From Ailurus styani (Eukaryota; Chordata; Mammalia; Carnivora; Ailuridae): a DNA stretch of 64,000 nt. Both the position numbers and the translations under genes were made by a program. Positions within the stretch are counted from its first letter, which is position 1. Every line of letters starts with the position of its first letter. The DNA is taken from the NCBI GenBank assembly GCA_002007465.1, contig LNAC01000019.1:937683-1001682 (forward strand), written 5' to 3'. Under the pieces are notes generated by a model, which saw only the letters and a list, made by a program, of their open reading frames with translations, did no database searches and was not told the DNA's origin. This document shows, piece after piece, positions 47,300 through 59,886 of this stretch.

Positions 47300-48520
47300 C
47301 TACTGTGTCTTGTTTTCTTGTTTGTTTAGTCTGGGTTTTCACTGTTGTTTTTGCTGTTTTAGTACACACAATGTCTGCACACATCAAAAATTACAAAACA
47401 CATGAAAAAAATTTAAAGGAAATACAAGCAGACTCAAAAATGTCCCAGAGGTTAAAATGATAAGACAGGGACTTTAAAATAACTTTGCTAAAAGAATATA
47501 TTGGAAAAGGTCCATAAGATAAGTAAACAGATGGGTAATTTTAGCATATAACTATATACTATTACAAAAGAAGAACCAGATGGAAATTGCTAGAAATGAA
47601 ATATATGATATCTGAGATGAAAAACTTATACATTGGCTTACATTGGCATCAACAGACTGGAAACATCAATGAAAAGACTAAACTTGAAAACCGGCCAATA
47701 GAAAACATCTAAATATTAGCACAAAAAAGTGAAACAATGGAATAACAATATCTAATAGGCTAAATTATATGTGATTTAAATCCTATAATGCGAATTAAAA
47801 TGTTATTAATTATAAAGGGAAAAATATTAGCATTATAGTAAAGAAAGCTAGAAGCTTAATCAAATAGTCAGAGTTGGCATTATCAATACTAGGATAAACC
47901 AATATCATGTGCCAAATGAAATGCTACACTGAGGACACAATACAACTTCAATGATACAACTGCCCCCCAAAAATGCATAATCTCAATCTCATTATAAGGA
48001 AACATTACACAAACTGAAGTTGAAAGACATTCTATAACACAAATCACCTGTACTCTTCAAAAATGTTAAGTTCAAGAAAGGTAAAGAAAGGCTGAGGAGC
48101 CATTACATATTTAAAGAGACATTACAACTAATGCAGTGAGTGGTTCTGGATTGGATCCTGGACAAGTAAAAATATCTACAAAGGACATTACTGATGTAAT
48201 TAACTGAAATTCACAATGGACTATGTATGAGATTATAATATGTATCAATGCTAAATTTTCTGATTTTGTTACTTGGATTATTATTGTGTAGAAAAATGCC
48301 TGTATTTTTAGGTAATATGCAATAAACTAAGGATCAAGGGTGGCAAAGTTTAAAATTTATTCTCAAATGGTACTTTGTCCATAAGTATATATAGTAGATG
48401 ACACATACACATATACTCCCATGCAGAAAATAACTAAGCAAATGAAGTAAAATGTAAATAATTGGTGAATCTGGGAAAAGCATCATTGGAGATCTTTTTC
48501 ATATGCTTGAAATTATATCG
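47300..48520 (+). mobile_element. Ancient L1-type fragments
   Basis: Text at 47390-47720 (AAGGAAATACAAGCAGACTC, GACAGGGACTTTAAAATAAC, GCATCAACAGACTGGAAACA) resembles the 5'UTR and ORF1 start of old L1s. Text at 48120-48520 (GAATCTGGGAAAAGCATCAT) resembles an old L1-like 3' end. Both are highly diverged and may be separate elements. Confidence 0.45.
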
Positions 48521-48665
48521 AAATGTAAATTTACCCCCAAAGAACATCCTTAAAATAAGATGATACTGCCAGAGTATGTTATGTTCCTTGAGAAGTGGTT
48601 ATAGAGCAGGCAGGGGGGTGTTGTGATCAGGCAAGCAACCTAGCCTTTCACTGGGGATCAAGCAT

Positions 48666-48678
48666 AATGTATCAGTTT
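48666..48678. repeat. Target-site duplication of the WDR33 retrocopy, 3' side
   Basis: AATGTATCAGTTT, matching AATGTGTCAGTTT at 49860-49872 in 12 of 13 bases. The pair brackets the retrocopy exactly from its A tail to its 5' end. Confidence 0.85.
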
Positions 48679-49859
48679 GGTTTTTTGTTTTTTGGGGGTT
48701 TTTTTCAGTTGTATAATTAAAGACTGAATTCTTTATTCAGAATGAAAGATTCTTGTCTTACACAGTAGGTAATAAAAAGGAATAACGTATGCACATCATT
48801 AACCATAAATGAAAAGAGAAAACCAGTGCAAAATGCATCAGATAACACATCTCTAACATATTGCAAAGGTTGATACTGGAGCAACACTACTTCAGAAAAG
48901 TGCCAGCAAAGTGGTGAGTGTGTGAAAACAAAGAAAAATATTGTGTTTATAGGGTGCAGAAAGTATCCCAGAATCTGACAGAGCCCATGCACCTCTGCAC
49001 CCAGAATACACTTAGAGAATAATTTAACCATGACAATAGGGACTACAGAAAATGGTATATTGTGTATAAACCTGGCCTCTCTAATCTCCTTATTATGTTC
49101 CTGGAACATCTTGACCTTGTTCATGTTCAACTGCCAATATTTCAGATATCCTCCATGGTCTATTGTCAACATCCACATGTCATTATGTGACCAAGTCATG
49201 GCCCTCACTGGGCTATCATAAGCCTGTAATATTGTTTCAAAATTGAAGGTGAGTCCATTCCACAAGGTGAATTCTCCACTAGAAGCTCCAGTGACCAACT
49301 GTCTTCCTTCTGGAGTCCACCTAACAACAAATACCAGACACTTTATTTGTTGATGTTCAAACAAATTTTGTTGTTACTGCATTCATAGGATTATTCAACA
49401 CCCCTATAGATGGGTCCATATCATAATAACAACCTGCATCAGGCTAAATTGCCCACATATCTCTCTGGTCTCTTTGCCATATTCTATTCTCCAAATACTT
49501 AATTACAGATGGATTATAGTCTCCGGTTTTTTGGTTTACTGCTTTTCTCATCTGTTTCCCACCAAAAGTAAGCTGTTGCATTGCCTGCTGCTGTGCAAAA
49601 TCAGGTCCCTTCTTATAAAATAGTTGTTGAGGTGCTTGGTGTTGGAACCTTAGCATTTGGAAAAAATGAGGAGGAGAGCCAATTTCTGCAGCCATGGTGA
49701 TGTATTCATTCTAGGACACCTCCAGCACTGAGCAGAGTTCCTAATGAGTGGTGAGGGAAGGGTTCATCTTCACTGTCGGGAATGTCTCTCCTGCCTGACC
49801 TCTTCCATTCACCCCTCTCAATCCCTCTCCTTCAAAGGAGCGACTGCCATCTTCCCCTC
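48679..49859 (-). pseudogene. WDR33: Processed pseudogene of a short WDR33 isoform
   Basis: WDR33 is the WD40 subunit of the nuclear CPSF complex that reads the AAUAAA polyadenylation signal; this is a dead retrocopy. The 5'UTR-like part is 49859-49696 and the ATG is at 49695. The frame [12 protein letters not shown] through RQHQ-type residues to [10 protein letters not shown] matches the WDR33 N-terminus. Codon 84 is TAG (49446-49444) and codon 113 is TGA (49359-49357). A deletion of about 5 bases near 49335 shifts the frame. It then stays open through the first WD40 region ([27 protein letters not shown]) to REA, where canonical WDR33 continues differently. Instead a hydrophobic tail of about 115 residues ends LNKEFSL at 48717. 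No introns. A 13-base target duplication flanks it. Confidence 0.93.
48732..48737 (-). terminator. Polyadenylation signal carried by the WDR33 retrocopy
   Basis: AATAAA on the minus strand, about 26 bases before the A-rich tail (48705-48679, now AAAAAAACCCCCAAAAAAC-like). It overlaps the last codons of the alternative tail, so the source transcript had a 3'UTR of only about ten bases after the stop. Confidence 0.8.
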
Positions 49860-49872
49860 AATGTGTCAGTTT

Positions 49873-50445
49873 TGTGAAGATTCTGAAATTACTCAAGCTT
49901 AGAACCATGGGGCTTTGAGGCAGGAGCCTTGGCACTACCCTAGCTTACCCCCTCACCTTTTACAGACAGGATAACTCAAGTTAGATGTGGAGCCCAGGCT
50001 TCACTGAAGAAGACACAAGCCTTCCGATTCTCAGACTTCATTTCTTCATCCATTCTTTATTCATTCATTATGTTTCCATCTCAAGAATTTTAAGACTTTC
50101 CTAGCAGCCTTTCCACAGTTTCTTTGTCTTTAAGCCACTCACATCTTTCACTCTTAATCTGAGCAATCACAATTTGTCATACCTGAAGTATGTATTTCCT
50201 TAATATCATGGTATTTCTTATAAAGGGAGGTCCATGTTTCGTGAGGAGTTCCAAGGAATATGAGGGCTTTGCTGACTCCTGGAGGCAGCATAACTCTTTA
50301 TCACCCTTCCCTCCCTCTCCAGTTACCTCTTCCAAGTGGAAATCCACCTTAATTACTGTCCCTCCTATTTTTATTGACCGGCTGTTGAGATTTATTGAAC
50401 ACTCAATGTTTACTCATCACTACTCTATCACATTGATAATGACTT
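49873..50445. other. Unassigned sequence
   Basis: The flank upstream of the retrocopy. A 102-codon frame (50190-50498) runs into the adjacent transposon and is not gene-like. Confidence 0.35.
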
Positions 50446-50449
50446 ATTA

Positions 50450-50905
50450 CAGTAGTCCTCCCTTTTCCCTGGGATATGTGTTCCAAGACCCCCAGTAAAT
50501 GTCTGATATGGAGGAATACCAAACCCTACATATACTATGTTTTTCCTACACATGCATACCTATGATAAAGCTTAATTTATAAATTAGGCACAGTAAGAAA
50601 TTAACAACAGTAATAAAATGCAAGAATTATAACAATATACTATAATAAAAGATATGTGAATGTGGCTTCTCTCTCTCAAAATATCTAATTGTACTACACT
50701 CATCTTTCTGTGATTATATGAGATGATAAAAATGACTATGTGATGAGATGAAGTAAGGTAAATGAGGCAGGCATAGTAACATAGTATTAGGCTAATACCG
50801 GCCATCTGATAATATGTCAGAAGGAGGATCATCTGCTTCTGAAACACAATTGACTCCAGGTAACTGAAACTGTGGAAATGAAACTGCAGATAAGGGGGAC
50901 TACTG
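50450..50905 (+). mobile_element. Tigger/pogo-like non-autonomous DNA transposon
   Basis: Inverted ends CAGTAGTCCTCCCTTTTCC and, from the right, CAGTAGTCCCCCTTATC. Interior phrases GTTCCAAGACCCCCAGTAAA, TTTATAAATTAGGCACAGTA, AGATGATAAAAATGACTATG and CAGAAGGAGGATCATCTGCT belong to a common mammalian Tc1/mariner-class MER element. The left flank is the expected TA; the right has mutated to TG. About 456 bases, essentially complete, no transposase. Confidence 0.88.
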
Positions 50906-50909
50906 TGCT

Positions 50910-51960
50910 CCCAATTTAGTTATTCTCCAATTAAGCACTCTTGAACTAAATAAGGTTGTGTAATATGTATGGAAAGGAGTAGTGAAAGTTGGCACTTCCT
51001 TTTGCAAGAAAGGCATTCAGTAATATATAACTTATGTGACTCTTCTGGTGGATGAGCCAAGTAATATAGGAGAAATTTTGGGTTCCAACCCTATGTTGAA
51101 CCACAGCTGGGTGGATTATGTTCTATGGCCACAGGGTCAGCCCTAGGCCTCATAGCCATATCATAAAATAAATCAACATAAATTCCACCTTCCTTAGCAA
51201 AGTATTTTATACCAATGATCTTACTGGAGGCCTGATAATCTCTTCTTCCTTTGTGAAGACAGTTTGGCCAAAGTTGGAATCATTATTTTGACCATTAGTC
51301 CTAATCAGCAGTATTTTCTTAGTGCATTGTATATAACCTTAACATGTGCCTCCTAAACAATGATTCAGCATCTTTGCAGTCACCCAGACACAAAGGGGTC
51401 TGGGAAAAGGAGGTTTTCTTTTTTGAAAAAAAAGACTCTTCATGTCCCCTTCACTCCTACCAGTCCTATATCATCAGTAACCATGCCTTTTGCTATTTTT
51501 TAAAATGTTTCTTACAATTCCCTCTAACATTTAGTTTCCACTGAGAGCTCTTTGGTGTAGGACTACTATCACTTGAACTTGGAAGAAGAAAATGGTCTTA
51601 ATGTAATTAAATGAGCTGATATTCAAAGAAAAAGCAGGAAGGAAACATTGAACAAGAAATCAATAGGTGATATAAAGATAGAATCAGACATTTTCAACCA
51701 CAAGTGGCATAAGGTAGAGCTGACCATTTGTTCTTTATATCCTATAGTGTTTTTAGTAGAATCTTCCATATAATCCCAATAACACATATTCTTGAAAACA
51801 TTTCTTAAGCAAATGACCTCTATAATGTATGTGTAGAAGTGGCACCACTCAGATTTTACTAGAAATACAAAAGGAAACCATTTCATTATATTCTACTCAG
51901 CACATTCTTTCTACCTCTCAAATGGACAAATACACACACACAAACACACACACAATGACG
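50910..51960. other. Unassigned sequence
   Basis: No open frame above 87 codons and no repeat apart from a CA run at 51929-51955. Confidence 0.4.
51929..51955. repeat. (CA)n microsatellite
   Basis: About 13 CA units with one CAAA interruption. Confidence 0.93.
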
Positions 51961-51962
51961 GG

Positions 51963-52105
51963 TAAAGATCAAGGACTTTGGTATCAGACAAACTTAATTT
52001 CAAATCCAGTTCTGTCCTTATCATATCTGTGACCTTGAGAAAGTTATTTAATCTCTGTAAGGTTTAGCTTCCTTGCCTGTAAACAAGATTAGGTGAGATA
52101 ATGTG
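51963..52105 (+). mobile_element. MIR fragment
   Basis: GGACTTTGGTATCAGACAAA, TATCTGTGACCTTGAGAAAG and TTCCTTGCCTGTAAACAAGA in MIR order. Confidence 0.82.
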
Positions 52106-52677
52106 AAATTCACATGCAAATTAGGTATTATCCTACTTCTCTTAGTATTTTCCATTTGAATAAATCATAATACAGTACTTATTCATATTTATACACATTC
52201 ATACGTATTTCATTATTCCCTCAAAATGTTAGTATGTTTTCATATGTCCTACAAAATGTCTTCTACAACTTCCCAGAAGCTAGTAATACATGAAACATAA
52301 GACAACATGAATATAGTTCCATGAATATTGTGCTACTATCCTCAAATAATATCCCAATTTTTAACCATGGCTATCTGTACTCAGAGAAGCTATGCACACT
52401 TGGGGAAAGTATTCTGCTCAAGGTTTTCCATGCACTCATCCCTTAAATAACTTGGTGTACATGCCAGCGACCCAGGAACAAATTAACATCTTAGGCTAAT
52501 ATACTACATTTAGTGTGTTGGAGCAACCTCAACACTTATCCAGGGGATATCTTCAGGGCTTCACAAACTCACTTTGCAAGCCTATTCCTATTCTAGAAAA
52601 CTATAAAAAAAAATTGGTGAGAAAAGAAATTTCCCAGAATCATTCTGCCCCTAATATGCTTCCTCCCTCAAAGTAGT

Positions 52678-52895
52678 TAAGGGCACAGTATCTGGAGTCA
52701 GAATGCCTGAATTCAAAACCTACCTCTGCTATTTATTTCCTCAATGACTTTAAGGTAGTTATTTAGTCTCTCTATGTCTTAGTTTTCTCATCTGTGAAAA
52801 TTGGGATAATTATAGAATCTAACTCAGGTGTATTTTAAATATTAAATGAACTAATATATTTAAAGTGCACAGTCTATGCCTAGTACACTGGAAAC
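52678..52895 (+). mobile_element. MIR, nearly full length
   Basis: CACAGTATCTGGAGTCAGAA, ATGACTTTAAGGTAGTTATT, TTTCTCATCTGTGAAAATTG and TAAAGTGCACAGTCTATGCC span most of the MIR consensus. Confidence 0.88.
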
Positions 52896-53097
52896 TAGCA
52901 TCAAAAGGTATGGCAGACTTAGTGAAGTTTCTAAGACCAGACTCTGCCTGAAAAAACTTAAAATCCTAACTCACCATTGACTCAAAGCTCAGGGTAGTCA
53001 TTTCTTAGCTAAAGAAATTTGAATGTTGAGGGCAGGTCCAAAACGGCATCATAGAAAGACGCTGAACTCACTTCCTTCCAAAGACATAACAAATCTT

Positions 53098-53287
53098 TTT
53101 TTTTTTAAGTTTTATTTATTTACTTGACAGAGAGAAAGAGAGACAAGTAATCCGATAGGCCAAGAGAAGGAGAAGCAGGCTCCCCACTGAGCAGAGATCC
53201 TGACACGGGGCTTAATCCCAGGACCCCGGGATCATGACCTGAGCTGAAGGCAGACACTTAACCGACAGAGCCACCCAGGCACCCCAC
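53098..53287 (-). mobile_element. Can-SINE in the L1 5' end
   Basis: Reverse orientation; head GAGCCACCCAGGCACCCC. Short flanking match AAATCTT at 53091-53097 and 53291-53297. The only SINE of the six in this L1 that opposes its direction. Confidence 0.92.
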
Positions 53288-54946
53288 TCTAAATCTTCAT
53301 ATACAGTAAACCTTCCTGAAAAAGAACTGAGGGTCGACTGAACAGCATTTCCACAACAAAGGTGAAAGGGACCACACAGAGAACAGTAAGAGAGATGGAG
53401 ACACAGTAACAATAGGAAGCCCAACCTTGACTCTACAAACTACAGTAAGAAGGGATAAGGCTGAGGGGCCCACATACAGATTCACCTGACTTAGAACACA
53501 ATAGAAACAAACAAAATAACCTAGCGGTTTAAAGGCAAACTAGACTATAAGTGAACAAAACCCATTTAATAACCCTAGAGCATTCACCTAACAGTGAAGA
53601 AACTGCTGAAACTCTCTTCTGGGTCATAGATGCTGGAGAATGCCATTGTTTACATTTCCCCTCCACCTTGACAGCACAGACAGGAGCAGAGTCCCTAGCC
53701 CATACCAGCTTCAGCTAGCCTCCCAATACACCCCATGCCTGTGACTATCTCAGCTTTAGTTGTCCCTTCATGGCTGTCCTGTCATAGCATATATCAGGAC
53801 ACACACAGCTTCCACATACTACAGCCTCAGCTATTTTGCCAAAGTGACCCAGATATAAAGCACTCCAGGATACTAATTGGACATGAGACAATGCCCAATC
53901 CAGCTCTAACCATCCCACCAAAGTGGCCCCTGCATGGAATGTCCTGAAGCATGCCTGCCTCAGCACCATCCATCCCACTTGGGTGCCCCCACTGCAGAGC
54001 AGCCCAGTATCACCTAGCCCATACTCACTTCAGCTCCATCCATCCCATCAGGATGACCCTGAGGCAGGGTGCCCAGTGATCCCTAACCCACAACTACTCC
54101 AACTCCATTCAGCTAGCCAAAGCTTTCAGGCACTTATAGTCTACACAGGGGCTTCCTACATAAAGCCACTCCTTCAAGACTAGAAGAGGTAGATAATTTG
54201 CTTAATTCATAGAAACAAATACTAGAAGTCAAACAAAATGAAGAGAAAAAGGAAAGTGATACAAATGAAAGAATACAATGAAACTTTAGAAAAAGAACTA
54301 ACTGAAAGAGCTCAAAGTAATAGTCATAAAGATACTCACTGAACTTGAGAGGAGTGGATGAACTCAGTAACAACTTCAACAAAGAAATAGGATACATAAA
54401 AAAGATCAGAACTGAAGAATAAAATAAAATTGAAAAAAAATAGGAATCAACAGCTGATTAGAAGATGCAGAATAAAGGACCAGTGATCTGAAATAACAAG
54501 GTAATGGAAAGTATCCAAGCTGAACAATTAAAAGAAAAAAACAACTAAAAAATGAGAATAGGTTAAGGGATCTTAAGGCCAACACTGATCATACTAATTT
54601 GGAGTATAGGGATACCAGAAGAAGAGAGAGAAAGGGCCAGAAAAATTATTTGAAAAATTAACAGATGAAAAATTTCCTAAACTGGAGAAGGAAACAGACA
54701 TCAAGGTCCAGGAAGCACAGAGAATTCCAAACAAGATAAACACAGAGAAGTCCACACTAAGACACATAACAATTAAAATATCCAAAAATTAAAGATAAAG
54801 AGAGAACCTTAAATGAAGCAAGATAAAAGCAACTAGTTACATACTAGGGAAACCCCCCATAAGGCTCTCAACTGAATATCCAGCAGAAATTTTGCAGGTC
54901 AGAGAGAGTGGCATGACATAGTCATGGTGCTAAAAGGAAATAAATC

Positions 54947-55156
54947 GGGACAACTGGGTGGCTCAGTGCATTAAGCCTCTGCCTTCGGCTCAGGTCATGA
55001 TCTCAGGGTCCTGGGATCGAGCCCTGCATTGGGCTCTCTGCTCAGTGGGGAGCCTGCTTCCCCCTTTCCCTCCGCCTGCCTCTCTGCCTACTTGTGATCT
55101 CTCTCTCTCTCTCTCTCTCTCCCTCTGTCAAATAAATAAATAAAATCTTTTTTTAA
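54947..55156 (+). mobile_element. Can-SINE, young, in L1
   Basis: Near-consensus. Flanks at 54932-54946 (AAAAGGAAATAAATC) and 55157-55172 (AAAAGGAAAAAAAATC) nearly match. Confidence 0.95.
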
Positions 55157-55414
55157 AAAAGGAAAAAAAATCTACAACCAAGAATACTCTGTCTAGCAAG
55201 TTTATCATTCAGAACTGAAGGAGAGATAAAGTTTCAGATGAACAAAAGTTAAAGGAGTTCATAATCACTAACTAATGTTAAATGGGACTTCTTTAAACAA
55301 AAAAAGAATAGACCATAATTAAAAGTAAGAAAATTATGAAAGGAAAAAAATTCACTGATTAAAGCAAGTCTGTAGTGAAAGTAGCAGATCAATCACTTGT
55401 AAAACTAGTATGAA

Positions 55415-55624
55415 GGTTGGGTAGCCTGGATGGCTCAATCAGTTGAGCATCTGACTCTTGATTTTGACTCGGGTCATGATCTCAGGATCATGAGATCAAG
55501 TCCTGTGTCAGATACTGCACTCAGCAGAGAGTCCTTCTTGACATTCTCCCTCTTTTCCTCTCCCTCTGCCACAACACCACCCCCCACTCACATGTTCTCT
55601 TTTGTAAAATAAATATTTTTTTTA
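55415..55624 (+). mobile_element. Older Can-SINE in L1
   Basis: A more diverged subtype (ATCTGACTCTTGATTTTGAC in place of the CCTCTGCCTTCGG type). Flanks AAAACTAGTATGAA (55401-55414) and AAAAGCTAGTATGAA (55625-55639) differ by one inserted base. Confidence 0.92.
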
Positions 55625-56867
55625 AAAAGCTAGTATGAACATTAAAAGACAAAAATAATAAAATCAATTATATATTAGAAATTAGTTTAAGACACACAAA
55701 ATAAAATGATATAAATATGACAACATATATAAAACATGGAGGAGGATAAGAAAAAAATAGGACTTTTAGAATGTGTTCAAATGTAAGTGACCATCAACTT
55801 AATATAGATTCACAGAATGTTATATGTGAACCTGAGGTATGAAAAACCTATACTAGGTACACAAAATATAAAGAGAAAGGAATACAAGCATAACACTGAA
55901 AAGAGTCATCAATCACAAAGGAAGAAAGCAAGATTAGAAGAAAAATAGAAAAGAACTACAAAAGCAACCAGAAAACAATCAACAAAATGTCAGTAAGTAT
56001 ATATCTGTCAACAATTACTTTAAATGTAAATGGTCTAAATGCTCCAATCAAAAGATATAGGGTGACTGAATGGATTAAAATAAAAGACTCATCTATATGC
56101 TATCTATAGGAGACTCACTTCAGACCTAAAAACACATATAAACTAAAAGTGAAGAGATAGAAAAGAATATTTCATGCAAATGGAAAAAAAAACTGAGGTA
56201 GCAATATTTATATCAAACAAAGTAAATTTATAAACAGAAAATTGAGGGGTTTACATAATGATAAAGGGATCGATCCAGCAAAAGAATACAAAATTGTAAA
56301 TATTTATGCACACAACATGGTAGCACCTAAATATATAAAGCAAATATTAGCAGACATAAAGGCAGAAACTGACAGTATTACAATAATAGTAGGGGACCTT
56401 AGCACCTGACTTATGTTAATGTATAGATCATTCAGATAGAAAACCAATAAGGAAATAGTGACTTTGAATGACACATTACACCAGACAGACTTAAGAGATA
56501 TATACAGAAGATTCCATCCAAAGACAGTAGAATACACATTCTTTTTAAGTGTACAGTACAGATCATGTGTTAGACTGCAAAACAAGCCCAATAAATTTCA
56601 GAAGATTGATCATCCACTTTTTCTGACCACAATGGTATAGAACTAGAAATCAATTAAAAGATAAAAACTGGAAAAAACACAAATACATGGAGACTAAACA
56701 ATGTATTACTAAACAACCAAAGTTTAATCAAAGAGAAAATTAAAAAATACATGGAGACAAATGAAAATGGAAACACAAGGTTCCAAAATCTATGGGATGT
56801 AGCAAAATTAGGTCTATAAGGGAAATTTACAGTAATATAGGCCTACCTTAAGAAGCAAGAAAAATCT

Positions 56868-57072
56868 TGGGGTGCCTGAGTGGCTCAGTGGGTTAAAGCC
56901 TCTGCCTTCAGCTCAAGTCATGATCTCAGGGTCCTGGGATCGAGGCCCACATCGGCTCTCTGCTCAGCAGGGAGCCTGCTTCCTCCTCTCTCTCTGCCTG
57001 CTTCTCAGGCTACTTGTGATCTCTCTCTCTCTTTCTCTCTGTCAAATAAATAAATAAAATCTTTAAAAAAAA
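56868..57072 (+). mobile_element. Can-SINE, young, in L1 ORF2
   Basis: Perfect 18-base target duplication AAGAAGCAAGAAAAATCT at 56850-56867 and 57073-57090, the longest in the window. Confidence 0.97.
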
Positions 57073-57518
57073 AAGAAGCAAGAAAAATCTAAAATAAAAA
57101 ATCTAACTACTTAAAGGAATTAGAGAAAGAAGAATAAAACCCAAAGTTAGTAGAATGATGGAAATAATAATGATCAAAGCAGAATTAAATAAAATACGAC
57201 TAAAAAATTTAGAAAATATCAATAAAACTAAATGCTTATTCTTGAAAAGATAAATAAAATCAATAAGCCCATAGCCAGACTCATCAAGAAAATAAAAAGG
57301 ACACAAATAAATAAAATCAGATGAAAGAAGTTAAAACTGACACCACAGAAATCTAAAATATAATAAAAGACCACTATGAACAATTATATGACAATAAATT
57401 GGAAAATAGAGAAAAAAAAGATGTTTCCTTCCAATACTAAATCACAATGAAATAAAAAAATCTGAATCTGTGACAAAGCAATGAAATTGAATCAGTAATT
57501 TAAAAACACCCAAAAATT

Positions 57519-57667
57519 GGGGCACGTGGGTGGCTCAGTGGGTAAAGTCTCTGCCTTTGGCTCAGGTCATGATCTCAGGGTCCTGGGATCAAGCCCCACA
57601 TCAGGCTTCCTGCAGGAGGGAGCCTGCTTCCTCCTCTCTCTCTGCCTGCCTCTCTGCCTACTTGTGA
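57519..57667 (+). mobile_element. Can-SINE lacking its 3' end, at an L1 deletion
   Basis: Head and body are near-consensus up to CTGCCTACTTGTGA, then the sequence passes directly into L1 RT text (ACACCACAAAAAAAAGAAAA). The CT-rich end, the tail and the right target duplication are missing, as is L1 ORF2 sequence expected between the two flanks. Confidence 0.92.
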
Positions 57668-59886
57668 AACACCACAAAAAAAAGAAAACTATAGGCCAAT
57701 ATCCCTGACGAATAAAGATGAAAAACCCTCAACCAAACATTAGCAAATTAAATTCAACAAAATAGTAGAAGTATTATACACCATGACTAAGGGGTATTTA
57801 TCCCAGGGATGCAGTGATGTTTCAACATCCACAAATCAGTCAGTGTGATACAACACATTAACCAAACAAAGGATAAAAATCCTATGATCATCTCAAGATA
57901 CAGAAAAAGCATTTGAAAAAATTCAACATCATTTATGCTAAAAATTCTCAACAAACTTGGTATAGAAGAAGTGTACCACAACATAATAAAAGCCATATAT
58001 AACAAATCCAGAGCCAATATTATACTCAGTGGTGACAAACTTGAAAGCTCTTTTTCTAAGATCATAAGATCAGGAATAAGACAAAGATGCCTACCCTTGC
58101 CACTTTTATCAACATAGTATTGGAAATCCTAGCCAGAGAATTATGCAAGAGAAGAGAAATAAAATCATCCAAATTGGAAAGGAAAAGTAAAACTGTCACA
58201 TGATACCAAATATAGAAAATCCTGAAAACTTTACTAAAAAACTATTACAACTAAAAAAAAAATAAATTCTGTAAAGTTTCAGGATATGAAATTAACATAT
58301 AAAAATCAGTTGGATTTACATATACTAATAATGAGCTATCAGAAAGGAAAATTTTTTAAAAAATCCAATTTATAATTGATATAAAAGTATTAAAATACTA
58401 GGAATAAATTTAACCAAAAGGGGACCTATAAACTAAAAACTATAAGACTGATGAAAAAAATTGACAACACAAATAAATGGAAAGTTATACCACATTTATG
58501 GATTGGAAGAATTAATATTTTTAAGATATCATACTATCCAAAGTAATCTACAGATTCAGTATAATCCTTATCAAAATACCAATGGCATTTTTCATACAAC
58601 TGGAACAAATAATCCTAAAATTTGCATGGAACCACAAAAAACCCAGAATAGTCAAAACAATCTTGAGAAGAACAGAGCTGGTGGTACCATGTTCCCTGAT
58701 CTCAAACTATACTTCAAAGCTATAGTAATCAAAACAATATGGTATAGTCATGACAGCAGACAAATAGGTCAATGGATTAGAATAGATAGCCCAGAAATAA
58801 ACCCATGCCTATATGGTCAATTAATCTATGACAAAGGAGGCAAAACTATATAATGAGGAAAAGACAGTCTGTTTAACAAATGGTGTTGCATAAACTGGAC
58901 AGCTATGTGCAAAAGAGCAAAACTGGATCATTGTTTTATATCATATACAAAAATAAATTCAAAATGGATTAAAGTCTTGAATATAACACCTGAACCATAA
59001 AACTCCTAAAACAAACAAACAAACAAACATAAGGAGTAAGCTCTTTGACATTGGTCTTAGTAATATTTTTTTGAACCAATCTCCTCAGGCAAGGGCAACA
59101 AAAGCAAAATAAGTAAATAAATATTTATTTATTTAAAAAGCATTTGCACAGCAAAAGAAATCATGAACAAAATGAAAAGGCAACCAACTGAATGGGAGAA
59201 AGTATCTGCAAATCAGAACACCAATGAGGGAGTAATATCCAAAATATATAAGGAACTTACATAACTTAATAAAAAAGAAAACTCAAACAATCCAATTTAG
59301 AAACAGACAGAATATACATTTTTCCAAAGAGTACATACAGATGACCAATAAGCATATTAAAAAAACACTCAACATCACTAGTCATCAGGTAAATGCACAT
59401 CAAAACCACAATGGAATATCTCACACTGGTCAGATTGGCTACTATCAAAAAGACAAATAAGAGCAAGTGTTGGTGAGGATGTGAAGAAAATTGTTGGTGG
59501 GAATGTAAATTGGTGTAGCCACTATAGAAAATTATGAAATTTCCTCAAAAAGTTAAAAATAAACCTACCATACTATCAAACAACTCTACTGCTCAGTACC
59601 TATTTAAAGAAAATGAAAACACTAATCTGAAAAGACATAAGAACCCCTATGTTCATTGCAGCATTATTTATAATAGCCAAGATATGGAAACAAACTAGCA
59701 TCCACTGATAGATGAATGGGTAAGAAAAATGGTGTACACACACACACATATACACAGACACACTGAAATATTACTCAACCACAAAAGAATGAAGTCTTGT
59801 CACTTGCAACAACATGGATGAACCTGGAGGGCATTATTCTAAGTGAAATAAGTCCTACAGAAAAAGACAAGTAACAGGGACGGCTG

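Noticed and set aside
50584..50847. 87-codon minus-strand open frame
   Set aside because: It lies inside the Tigger-like element, which has no transposase gene.
58461..58853. 130-codon plus-strand open frame
   Set aside because: It is a surviving stretch of the old L1 ORF2, with the text expected at that position, not a separate gene.
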